From: Lachnospiraceae bacterium FE2018
Lineage (GTDB): Bacteria; Bacillota; Clostridia; Lachnospirales; Lachnospiraceae
Length of the DNA: 64,000 bases
Direction of reading: 5' to 3'
Assembly (NCBI GenBank): GCA_000702845.1
Contig: JNKK01000008.1
Coordinates: 1 to 64,000 of the forward strand
In this document: positions 16,436-23,638 of the stretch, piece by piece
Layout of the letters: every line of letters starts with the position of its first letter
How positions within the stretch are numbered: the first letter of the stretch is position 1
The notes under the pieces: model-generated
The model's database searches: none
Told to the model about the DNA's origin: nothing
The model's input: the letters and a program-made list of their open reading frames with translations, nothing else
Program-made: the position numbers and the translations under genes

Positions 16436-17965
16436 TTATAATTCCATTTCAAATGCCTCTGCTTCCCGCAGCAGTTCGCTCCCGCGGGCGTGCATCATGA
16501 ATTTTTCGTTAAAGCGGAAATACGGATCGCAGCCGTGTTCGGCAATGAACTGTGCACTTGTTCTGCTGACAGTCAGGTTTGTAATCAGCACCAGCATCTC
16601 ATTTCCACTTCCGAAATTATCTTCTACAAACCGGAACAGATTGTCCAGTTCGGCAGATATTTCTTTCTGATATGCCTGCATTGCCTGAACCCGTCTCTGA
16701 TAATCAGCACGGACCAGCGCAAAAGCCGCTTCGGCATTTTCGGGATGTTCCAGCCGCAGCGTTTGCTGCAAAGATGCCGCAAACGCAATCGGATAAGCAT
16801 ATCTGCGCTGTTCTTCCTCTGTCAGTCCATTGGCCGCCTCCAGCGTCTGCATTGCGGAACGGTTTTTCACCGCAATCGCTTCGAGTCCTGTCTCAATCTG
16901 ACCGGCTGCTTTGTTCCCGCCGCCTGCCACTGTGTCCCGGATCTGCCTAAGGTCCGGCAGAAGTGCCTTCAGCGCCTCTTCCGTCTCTACCTGCTCTCTG
17001 ATTTCCGGCATAACCGCTTCCATGAGAAGCCCCATAATTGTGATGCGCTCATCGAATGACGCGCCTGCTGCACGCTGCCGCACTTCTTCTGACTCGCAGC
17101 CGTGCAGAATATCATAAATCTGATAATCCGTGCGGTACTTGCTGTATAACTCAAAATAAGAAGCAAATTCATCTGTGATGCGGCTGCTGTGCAGATACTG
17201 GCTGATCAGTGTCGCGTCAACCTGATAGCCTTTCTCTTCATAGAGGAATATTGCCTCGGAGAGATCTTCCCATCCGCGGGCAGTCACATAAGATTTCCCG
17301 TCAACGGTAGACTCGATTTCATAAAAATCGTCATTCCGGATATCCAGATAGGTTAAAATCGCCTTGTGCAGACCTTTTTTCGCCGCATAAAGCTTCCAGG
17401 CATCAAATTCAGGTTCAACTTCCAGTACCTTCAGACGATCCAGCGTCGCAATATCAAATTCCCGCACGGATTTGTTGTATTCCGGAGGATTTCCTGCTGT
17501 CACGACGACCCATCCTTTCGGCATTTTGTGATTGCCGAAGACTTTGTACTGAAGGAACTGCAGCATCGAGGGCGCCAGCGTTTCCGATACACAGTTGATC
17601 TCATCGAGAAAAAGAATTCCCTCCCGTTTCCCGCTTTTCTCCATTGTCTCATAGACGGATGCGATAATCTCGCTCATCGTATACTTCGAGACATCGTATG
17701 TAGTGCCTCCATATTCCTCCTGTGCAATAAACGGCAGTCCAAGCGCACTCTGACGTGTGTGATGCGTCATGGAATATGTTACCAGCGCCACGTCCATTTC
17801 CTTTGCGATCTGCTCCATGATCGCGGTTTTTCCGATCCCGGGAGCGCCCAGAAGAAAGACCGGCCTCTGTTTTTCGACCGGAATGCGGTAATTGCCGAAA
17901 GCATCTTTTGCAAGATATATATCCACTGCCTGCTGTATCTGTTTTCTGGCTTCTTCTATGTTCAA
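16436..17965 (-). CDS. MoxR-type AAA ATPase of the VWA module
   Basis: 509 residues. Walker A GAPGIGKT is at residues 40-47, Walker B is GILFLDEIN, and the sensor region is VVTAGNPPEYNKSVREFDIA with the arginine finger region nearby. MoxR-type AAA proteins are typically partnered with VWA proteins and act as chaperones or remodelers. The C-terminal half (about 300-509) is helical and family-specific. The start is TTG 17965 with a GGAGGAGAG site. It overlaps the VWA stop by 4 nt (TTGA), so translation is probably coupled. Earlier in-frame starts lie inside the VWA gene and lack a site. Confidence 0.85.
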   Translation of the reverse strand: MNIEEARKQIQQAVDIYLAKDAFGNYRIPVEKQRPVFLLGAPGIGKTAIMEQIAKEMDVALVTYSMTHHTRQSALGLPFIAQEEYGGTTYDVSKYTMSEIIASVYETMEKSGKREGILFLDEINCVSETLAPSMLQFLQYKVFGNHKMPKGWVVVTAGNPPEYNKSVREFDIATLDRLKVLEVEPEFDAWKLYAAKKGLHKAILTYLDIRNDDFYEIESTVDGKSYVTARGWEDLSEAIFLYEEKGYQVDATLISQYLHSSRITDEFASYFELYSKYRTDYQIYDILHGCESEEVRQRAAGASFDERITIMGLLMEAVMPEIREQVETEEALKALLPDLRQIRDTVAGGGNKAAGQIETGLEAIAVKNRSAMQTLEAANGLTEEEQRRYAYPIAFAASLQQTLRLEHPENAEAAFALVRADYQRRVQAMQAYQKEISAELDNLFRFVEDNFGSGNEMLVLITNLTVSRTSAQFIAEHGCDPYFRFNEKFMMHARGSELLREAEAFEMEL

Positions 17966-19368
17966 AGTCTCTCCTCCATGAAATCTCTGTCTGACACTGC
18001 AAGATCTTCCTCCGCAAGCACCAGCTTCATCGCCCACGGCGGCACTTTCGGAATCGCCTCTCTTCCTTTTATAAAAATAAAGGCTGTCCGGTAATCCGGC
18101 ATTCGATCCGGAAACGTTCCAATTCCGTCTGTAAAATAGATCAGACCTTTCAGATCCGGGATTGTCCCGGCGGCGCGCAGTTTTTCCACGTGATCAAATA
18201 CCGGGCGGAAATCTGTTCCGCCGCCGCCCTTCAGTTCAAAATACTGCAGATAATGTTCGAATTCTTCCGGAGAAGTAAGTGTCACATCCTGCTGCACTCT
18301 GCTGTCACACTGAATCACGTGCACTTGCATCCTGTCAAAAAACTGCTCTGTATGGCACAGAATTGTATAAGTCTGATACAGGAAATTCTGAACGGTCCTG
18401 CCCATCGTTGAACCGGACGTATCAATTGCGATCACAAAATCCCTGATTTTTCTTACATCGCGGTATTCCAGCGGTTCAATCAGCGGCATCTTTTCATACA
18501 GCTGAAGACCATAGGTATAATAGATATAGTCAAATTCTTCGTGACTGACATGCATTTCTTCATGAAGCGTCACAAATTTCCGCAAAAATGTCCTGTAGTT
18601 ATATTCACCCCGATGTACCGCACGGATGTTATCCTTCAGTACATCCGGAACCTTACCCTGATTCTTTTCAAAAGACTCCACATCCATCTTGACATTTTTG
18701 GCAAGACGTCCCCAGACAGAACTGTTTTCATCAAACTGATCTTTATCTTTTTTCATTGCCTCCTGATTGTCCGAAAACTCTTCCGGTATCCAGAAGCTGT
18801 GCAGATCTCTGTGAAATAACGGCGCCTCCCGCAGCAGCATCTCCGTCACACGCGGATGCAGATAGAAGTAATGATATAGGTTTTCTGCCGTGATCTTCCC
18901 GGCTCTCCCCTTCAGTTCTTCAATAAAATCAATCCGCCGTCTGTCATTTTCCGTCCGCAGGACATCCCAGTTCAGTTCAAGGATCACATTTTCCACTGCG
19001 AGATCTGCTGCAAAATCCCAGTATTTTGAATCCAGATTGCCATACTGAAAGGGATGGTTGAAAATACAGTGCAGAAGCATATGAAGATAAATGCGGGGAA
19101 GCAGTCCCGGCTCGGTACGAAAACAGCGGATCACCATCTGTTCGTCACAGATGATCCGTCTCCCGTTCGTCCCGAATCCTTCCGGATGATTCATCTTCCG
19201 GAATCCGTTGCGGTAAAAAACAACCGGCATCTTCAGAATTGCACGGTTAAAATAAGGCATCGTGACAATCAGCTGCTCCCGTGTGTGTTCCAGAATCCGG
19301 CCGGCGAGTTTTTTTGCATAATTCTCTTTTCCCTCATCGCGCTGAACGTGCTTTTCCATCTGTCCCAT
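17962..19368 (-). CDS. DUF2201-type protein: degenerate metallopeptidase domain plus VWA domain
   Basis: 468 residues. The N-terminal half (about 20-270) has the putative metallopeptidase pattern of DUF2201 with HMLLHCIFNH at 96-105 and AADLAVENVIL after it. The C-terminal VWA domain (about 308-460) has the MIDAS motif DTSGST at 316-321, then GGGGTDF and TDGIG. The usual HExxH glutamate is replaced by methionine (HMLLH), so peptidase activity is unlikely. VWA-AAA pairs such as RavA/ViaA act on large complexes. The start ATG is weakly supported by CCGGAG. It is the first gene of the VWA-AAA-LRR operon. Confidence 0.8.
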   Translation of the reverse strand: MGQMEKHVQRDEGKENYAKKLAGRILEHTREQLIVTMPYFNRAILKMPVVFYRNGFRKMNHPEGFGTNGRRIICDEQMVIRCFRTEPGLLPRIYLHMLLHCIFNHPFQYGNLDSKYWDFAADLAVENVILELNWDVLRTENDRRRIDFIEELKGRAGKITAENLYHYFYLHPRVTEMLLREAPLFHRDLHSFWIPEEFSDNQEAMKKDKDQFDENSSVWGRLAKNVKMDVESFEKNQGKVPDVLKDNIRAVHRGEYNYRTFLRKFVTLHEEMHVSHEEFDYIYYTYGLQLYEKMPLIEPLEYRDVRKIRDFVIAIDTSGSTMGRTVQNFLYQTYTILCHTEQFFDRMQVHVIQCDSRVQQDVTLTSPEEFEHYLQYFELKGGGGTDFRPVFDHVEKLRAAGTIPDLKGLIYFTDGIGTFPDRMPDYRTAFIFIKGREAIPKVPPWAMKLVLAEEDLAVSDRDFMEERL

Positions 19369-19408
19369 AAAGTTTTACTCCGGCAACTCTTTTCCTTCAC
19401 GAACTATA

Positions 19409-19453
19409 ACATGCCCGCCTCAGGCTTGCAAGAAGTCATTTGGCGGGCATGTT
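19409..19453 (-). terminator. 12-bp hairpin between the small membrane gene and the VWA gene
   Basis: AACATGCCCGCC (19409-19420) and GGCGGGCATGTT (19442-19453) form a perfect inverted repeat that overlaps the last codons of the upstream small gene. A T run follows on the plus strand only, so it is a doubtful intrinsic terminator. It may slow, process or stabilise the transcript between the sigma operon and the VWA operon. Confidence 0.5.
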
Positions 19454-19645
19454 TTTTTCTTCATCTGAATTCACTTTATTATTGCGCGCAGCTTCATAAG
19501 AAGCGATGATCTGCTCCAGCCGGTGTTTTTCTGTTCTGTACCGGTGTCTTCGAACCAGGAAAACCGGAATCATAACAGCAATTCCGACAATCGGAATCCA
19601 GTCGAGCAGAACAGAAAACCCTGCTGAAAATCCTGCGTTCATCAT
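19436..19645 (-). CDS. Small membrane protein (69 aa), unknown
   Basis: 69 residues: a short N-terminal lead, one hydrophobic segment at about 9-31 (FSVLLDWIPIVGIAVMIPVF) and a basic, helical cytosolic tail (RRHRYRTEKHRLEQIIASYEA). The start overlaps the stop of the preceding gene by 4 nt. It is the last small gene of the lepB-GGDEF-sigma operon. I do not recognise a family. Its size and charge suit a partner that binds another protein or the membrane surface. Confidence 0.65.
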   Translation of the reverse strand: MMNAGFSAGFSVLLDWIPIVGIAVMIPVFLVRRHRYRTEKHRLEQIIASYEAARNNKVNSDEEKNMPAK

Positions 19646-20010
19646 AATGGCTTTCTCCTGTTGTTCAGCATTTCATATCCATATTCCGATGCGGTTTCAT
19701 GAAGCGCAGTCAGACGCTTTTTAAAGCTGTGGAAATAAAGGATATATCCGAGAATACACGCCAGAAAAACACCCGCCAGAACGCCATGGCGCACATTCGT
19801 GCGTGCTGCGGAATCAGGCAGGGCAGCAAGCGGAACCGCCTGCTCCTCAATTTCTTCGGCCGGAATATCTTCCAGAACCTCTATAACAAGCTTCTGTTTA
19901 TCTGATTCTTCTGCCTGAGCGGTCTGTCCGGACACCCTGAACATGCAGCAGGTGAGCATGATCAGAATCCCTGCAAAAAAAACTCTCCAAATAATCCGCT
20001 TTGTCTTCAT
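19642..20010 (-). CDS. Exported single-pass membrane protein (122 aa), unknown
   Basis: 122 residues. An N-terminal signal or anchor segment (about 6-27, IIWRVFFAGILIMLTCCMF) is followed by an acidic outside stretch (about 35-70, many E and D), then a second membrane segment at about 76-93 (GVLAGVFLACILGYILYF) and a short basic tail. If the first segment is cleaved, the chain is N-outside, C-inside. It starts 11 bp after the sigma-like gene and overlaps the next gene. I do not recognise a family. The acidic outside part could bind the outside domain of the sigma-like protein. Confidence 0.7.
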   Translation of the reverse strand: MKTKRIIWRVFFAGILIMLTCCMFRVSGQTAQAEESDKQKLVIEVLEDIPAEEIEEQAVPLAALPDSAARTNVRHGVLAGVFLACILGYILYFHSFKKRLTALHETASEYGYEMLNNRRKPL

Positions 20011-20021
20011 ATCTGTTCTCC

Positions 20022-21215
20022 TTATTCAAAATGAACATTCAAATGCAGCAGATTTCCGATATAATCCGGAATATAGATATCCCAGGCTTCTTCCGGATAG
20101 GGAAACAGTATGCCGTCTGCCGCATCGGCTGCAATCGGATGATAAACAGTTCCGGAAGTTCCGACTGCATAAATCTCATTGTAATGAACGCCGATTCCCG
20201 CATCCTCAACCCGAAGCCGGAACGTATCGTCACCGATTTCACTGTCTGTCAGACGCGGACTCTCTGCGTCAACGTCTGTAACCTGTTCCGCTGTCTGAAC
20301 CACCTGCCGGTTCATCAGAGCAACTTCTATCATCAGCTCACCGTTTCTGGTCGGCTCAATTGTGAAGCTTCTGCTTCCTGCCTCGTAGACCGGCAGACTG
20401 TGATGCCGCATCGAAGCTGTAACCCGTCCGACCGGCATATAGGACTGTACATCAACATGATATACCGGGAGTCCGCGCTCTCCTTCTTTTTCATAAGTCA
20501 CCTGATACCTGGGCAGGATAAACAGTGCCGGCAGCAGCAGGAACAGAATCATTGCCGCTGCAAGAACGCTGCGCTGCAGTGAAAACCGTTCTTTCCTGTA
20601 AACTGCATAAGATGAAAGTGCTTCAATCGGAACGGTATTTGACTCCCGTCCGCAGTTCTGAAATACATTCAGAAGAATTTCCGCCATCCTGTATGCATCG
20701 GGTGTATGATTTTCATGAAAAACATGAACGTCCTCAATCCGGACTGTCTTCGCCTGTTCCTCCGTCAGCGGCGCGTTCTGCTGTATATGTTTCCGCCCGG
20801 TACGCAGACGCCGCCGGATTGTCCTGTTTCCGAGATTCAGAATATCGGCCGTATCATGTACGGAGATCTTCTGCAAATCGTGCATCAGAAGCACCTGCGA
20901 TTCGCCAAGCGGCAGACTCATATACAGCTCGTAGGCATCCGCCCCTTCCGTGGTGTCGTGACAGAGACGAAACGCGACCCGGCTGAGCCAGCACAGGAAC
21001 AAATCCGCGCGCTGCAGTGTTCCGATATGCATCTGGGCATATTCAAAAAGCAGCTGCAGCAGCTCTTCCGCACGTAAAGCGTCACGCACCATGGCATAAA
21101 TATATGCATACTGCCGTCCGGCTACTGAGGCGTATAGTTCCGCAAAGGCATTGCTGTTTCCGCTTTTTGCCTTTACGACAAGATCATTCAGATAACCGTG
21201 ATCAAGTTTTTCCAA
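20022..21215 (-). CDS. Membrane-anchored sigma-70-like protein with outside domain
   Basis: 397 residues. About 1-145 is an ECF-like sigma factor. Region 2 is NAFAELYASVAGRQYAYIYA plus LRAEELLQLLFEYA and FLCWLSRVAFRLC. Region 4 is LPLGESQVLLMHDLQKIS plus ADILNLGNRTIRRRLRTGRK, with a helix-turn-helix. A linker (150-215) leads to one clear membrane segment at 216-235 (SVLAAAMILFLLLPALFILP). The last 160 residues are outside, rich in beta strands, with no known domain. The start is TTG 21215 with an AAGGA site, 6 bp after the GGDEF stop. A sigma factor fused to its own anchor is unusual; release by proteolysis is a guess. Confidence 0.7.
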   Translation of the reverse strand: MEKLDHGYLNDLVVKAKSGNSNAFAELYASVAGRQYAYIYAMVRDALRAEELLQLLFEYAQMHIGTLQRADLFLCWLSRVAFRLCHDTTEGADAYELYMSLPLGESQVLLMHDLQKISVHDTADILNLGNRTIRRRLRTGRKHIQQNAPLTEEQAKTVRIEDVHVFHENHTPDAYRMAEILLNVFQNCGRESNTVPIEALSSYAVYRKERFSLQRSVLAAAMILFLLLPALFILPRYQVTYEKEGERGLPVYHVDVQSYMPVGRVTASMRHHSLPVYEAGSRSFTIEPTRNGELMIEVALMNRQVVQTAEQVTDVDAESPRLTDSEIGDDTFRLRVEDAGIGVHYNEIYAVGTSGTVYHPIAADAADGILFPYPEEAWDIYIPDYIGNLLHLNVHFE

Positions 21216-21221
21216 CGCTCG

Positions 21222-21911
21222 TCATCCTTCCTGCAGTGCTCTTCTGTCAGATAATGCCACCAGTTCCGTAACTGTATGAACAAGATTTTCCTCTGCCGCA
21301 GCAGTCCCTTTGCTGTAAACCAGTTTTGCGTCCGCATGAGACTGATTGTACTGATCGGTCTCTTTCTTTACTTTATCAAGAAACTGCTGCAGACGCTCTT
21401 CTGTGCATTCCCTGAAAATGGCAACAAATTTATTGCCGCCGTTGCGGCCGACGAAACAGACGCCGCTTGCGGCTGCCAGAAGAATATCCGAAAAGGCCTG
21501 AATTGCCGTATCTCCTCCGCTGTGACCATGACGCTGATTTATCTCTGTCAGGCTGATCAGATCCAGCGTGATGCAGCCGAGATCAGTTGGCAGCGGCTTA
21601 TTCAGAAACTGTCCGATATACACATCCACACTGTAACGGTTTGCCATCCCTGTGAGCGCATCCGAATAAACGGCATGATCCAGTTCCATGTTTTCTCTGC
21701 GCAGATCCGCATAGGAATTAAAATCATAGAACAGAAACAGAAAGGAACCTGCCAGCAGAATCCAGAGCAGCAGACCCAGCAGCTTCACATGAGAATTGGC
21801 CGCCATCAGATGGTAAAGTTCGGCATCTCTTAAGATCATCAGGATTGCCGCTGCAGCCAGAATAACTAGTACAATCAGCTGTATGGTTTTAATTTTGTCA
21901 AATCGTTTCAT
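21222..21911 (-). CDS. Membrane protein with degenerate GGDEF domain
   Basis: 229 residues. Two membrane segments (about 9-27 and 43-62) are followed by a GGDEF fold: DALTGMANRYSVD at 84-96, then LDLISLTEINQRHGHSGGD at 116-134. The signature site reads GGNKF at 158-162 instead of GGDEF, so the two acidic catalytic residues are lost and diguanylate cyclase activity is unlikely. It could bind a nucleotide or serve as a scaffold. It ends 6 bp before the sigma-like gene and follows lepB by 12 bp, so it shares their transcript. Confidence 0.78.
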   Translation of the reverse strand: MKRFDKIKTIQLIVLVILAAAAILMILRDAELYHLMAANSHVKLLGLLLWILLAGSFLFLFYDFNSYADLRRENMELDHAVYSDALTGMANRYSVDVYIGQFLNKPLPTDLGCITLDLISLTEINQRHGHSGGDTAIQAFSDILLAAASGVCFVGRNGGNKFVAIFRECTEERLQQFLDKVKKETDQYNQSHADAKLVYSKGTAAAEENLVHTVTELVALSDRRALQEG

Positions 21912-21923
21912 AAATGATACCTG

Positions 21924-22466
21924 TCATAAAAGCCGGATTCCGTTTTTTCCGATCTGCAGAAAGATTCTGCCTCTGATCTGCCGCCGGTTTACTTCCCCGA
22001 ATGCACGTGAATCCATTGAAACAGTTCTGTTATCTCCCAGCACAAATACATTCCCTTCCCGTACATAATAAGGGTATATCACCGCACCGGTCTGCTCCAG
22101 CGTCTCCCCGTCAGCCCAGGGTTCTGCTGATTCGTTTCCGTTCACCAGCACATGACCGTCCCGCAGCTCTACCGTCTCACCGCCCACAGCGGCGACGCGT
22201 TTTACATAGTAATCACCTGACGGAACCCGTATGGAAATCACATCGCCGTGCCTGTAGTTCCTGACCGGCCGCAGATATACCACAACCGTTCCGTCCGTAA
22301 GCGTCGGATTCATAGAATCACCGCCGACGATTGAAAAGCCGATCACAAACCGGAAAAGAATAAACAGGGCAATGAGCAGAATAATAAAATGAAGCGAATC
22401 ATGCAGCCAGCCCAGCTTATATGCATTATATTTTTCTAATATTCTTGTGTCTGTCCGGGTATTCAT
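21924..22466 (-). CDS. lepB: Signal peptidase I (S26)
   Basis: 180 residues. An N-terminal membrane anchor (about 26-45) is followed by the catalytic serine in GGDSMNPTL, the catalytic lysine in YYVKRVAAVGGE, and the LGDNRTVSMDSRAFG box. All the expected motifs are present and the length is typical of Gram-positive type I signal peptidases. It is the first gene of the GGDEF-sigma operon. A TATAAT at 22486-22491 lies only about 20 bp upstream of the ATG, with no clear -35, so the leader is short and the ribosome binding site is weak. A dedicated role in that operon is possible. Confidence 0.93.
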   Translation of the reverse strand: MNTRTDTRILEKYNAYKLGWLHDSLHFIILLIALFILFRFVIGFSIVGGDSMNPTLTDGTVVVYLRPVRNYRHGDVISIRVPSGDYYVKRVAAVGGETVELRDGHVLVNGNESAEPWADGETLEQTGAVIYPYYVREGNVFVLGDNRTVSMDSRAFGEVNRRQIRGRIFLQIGKNGIRLL

Positions 22467-22485
22467 AGGTATCAGTATATCATGT

Positions 22486-22491
22486 ATTATA
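22486..22491 (-). promoter_or_regulatory. Possible -10 of the lepB-GGDEF-sigma operon
   Basis: A perfect TATAAT lies 19 bp before the lepB ATG on the minus strand. No -35 at 16-19 bp is convincing; a TTGACG sits 21 bp away, which is too far. Control by an activator or another sigma factor is possible. Confidence 0.35.
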
Positions 22492-22574
22492 GTAATCTGC
22501 GCGCAAAAAACCCGTCAATATCAACGATTTAATGAACATGTAACTATTTTTTTATTCGCATTTATTTCAGGATG

Positions 22575-22583
22575 TGGTATGAT
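22575..22583 (+). promoter_or_regulatory. Possible extended -10 promoter of the YihY-type gene
   Basis: TGGTATGAT at 22575-22583 has the extended -10 form (TG-N-TATGAT). The -35 region is poor. Confidence 0.35.
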
Positions 22584-22674
22584 AGATGGGTATTTTGCCC
22601 GGAAACAGGCGTTTCAGCTGCCGCAGCTCCGTTTTTATGCCGGCGGAAACTGCCGGCTATCTTGAGGAAAAGAA

Positions 22675-23589
22675 ATGGCCGCACGGAAATCACAAAAAAA
22701 TGAATCCCGCACCGATCATATTGATACTGCCGCTGTCCGGCAGTACGGCGCTGAGATCGCACAGGGTTTTGGCAGTCTTGATGTAGGTACTTATGCATCC
22801 AGTATCGCATTTTTTTTCTTTCTGTCCGTCATTCCCATGCTGATTCTTGCAAGTGCCCTGATCCCCTATCTGGGTATGCGCCAGGATGACCTGATTCTCG
22901 CAATTACCAGTGTTACGCCTGATATTGTGGACGACCTGATCACCAACGTTGTATGGGAATCCTTTAACCTCTCAACAAGGCTGATTCCGATGTCGATCCT
23001 GATTCTGATCTGGGCATCTTCACAGGGAACCATGGCATTGATGCGCGGATTAAACAAAATCTACCGGACACATGATCACCGCACGTATTTTGAGCTGCTT
23101 CCGATCTCAATCGTTTACACGTTTATCATCCTGGTGATGATGTTCTTTACGATTCTTCTGATCTTCAGCAATCTGGTCAACCGGCCGATTCAGGAAGCGC
23201 TGCCACCGTCTCTGATCGTGCAGTTTTTCACGACACTGGGACGCTATTCCCTCGCGCTGATTCTTGTGGTGCTGATTCTGACACTGTTTTACACGTTCCT
23301 GCCAAAAGGGCGCCGCAGTTTTCTGCATCAGCTTCCGGGTGCTCTCCTGACCATTGTCGTCTGGATCATCTTTTCACTGTTTTTTACGCTTTACATCAAC
23401 GGTACAAACAGGTATACCAGTTTTTACGGCAGTCTGGGAACCATTGCCATCTTTCTTTTCTGGCTCTACTGCTGTTCCTATATCCTGCTGATCGGCGGTT
23501 TTGTCAATAAACATTTTGAAGATTATATCCCTGCCTTATTCCGCAAAGACAAAAAACGTCACAGAAAAAACTATTATCTTGATGAATAA
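22675..23589 (+). CDS. YihY/virulence factor BrkB-family membrane protein
   Basis: 304 residues with six hydrophobic segments and charged ends. YihY-family marks are YASSIAFFFFLSVIPMLIL near residue 40 and MALMRGLNKIYRT, then PGALLTIVVWIIFSLFFTLYI and SFYGSLGTIAIFLFWLYCCSYILLIGG. The family is widespread; its function is still not settled, and the old name RNase BN is wrong. A weak TTGAGG-type site precedes the ATG. It is a single gene on the plus strand, divergent from lepB. Confidence 0.92.
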   Translation: MAARKSQKNESRTDHIDTAAVRQYGAEIAQGFGSLDVGTYASSIAFFFFLSVIPMLILASALIPYLGMRQDDLILAITSVTPDIVDDLITNVVWESFNLSTRLIPMSILILIWASSQGTMALMRGLNKIYRTHDHRTYFELLPISIVYTFIILVMMFFTILLIFSNLVNRPIQEALPPSLIVQFFTTLGRYSLALILVVLILTLFYTFLPKGRRSFLHQLPGALLTIVVWIIFSLFFTLYINGTNRYTSFYGSLGTIAIFLFWLYCCSYILLIGGFVNKHFEDYIPALFRKDKKRHRKNYYLDE

Positions 23590-23638
23590 ACGTTCCGGCG
23601 GGAACAGACAGACGGTCCGCTGAAACAGCAGTTTCGAT

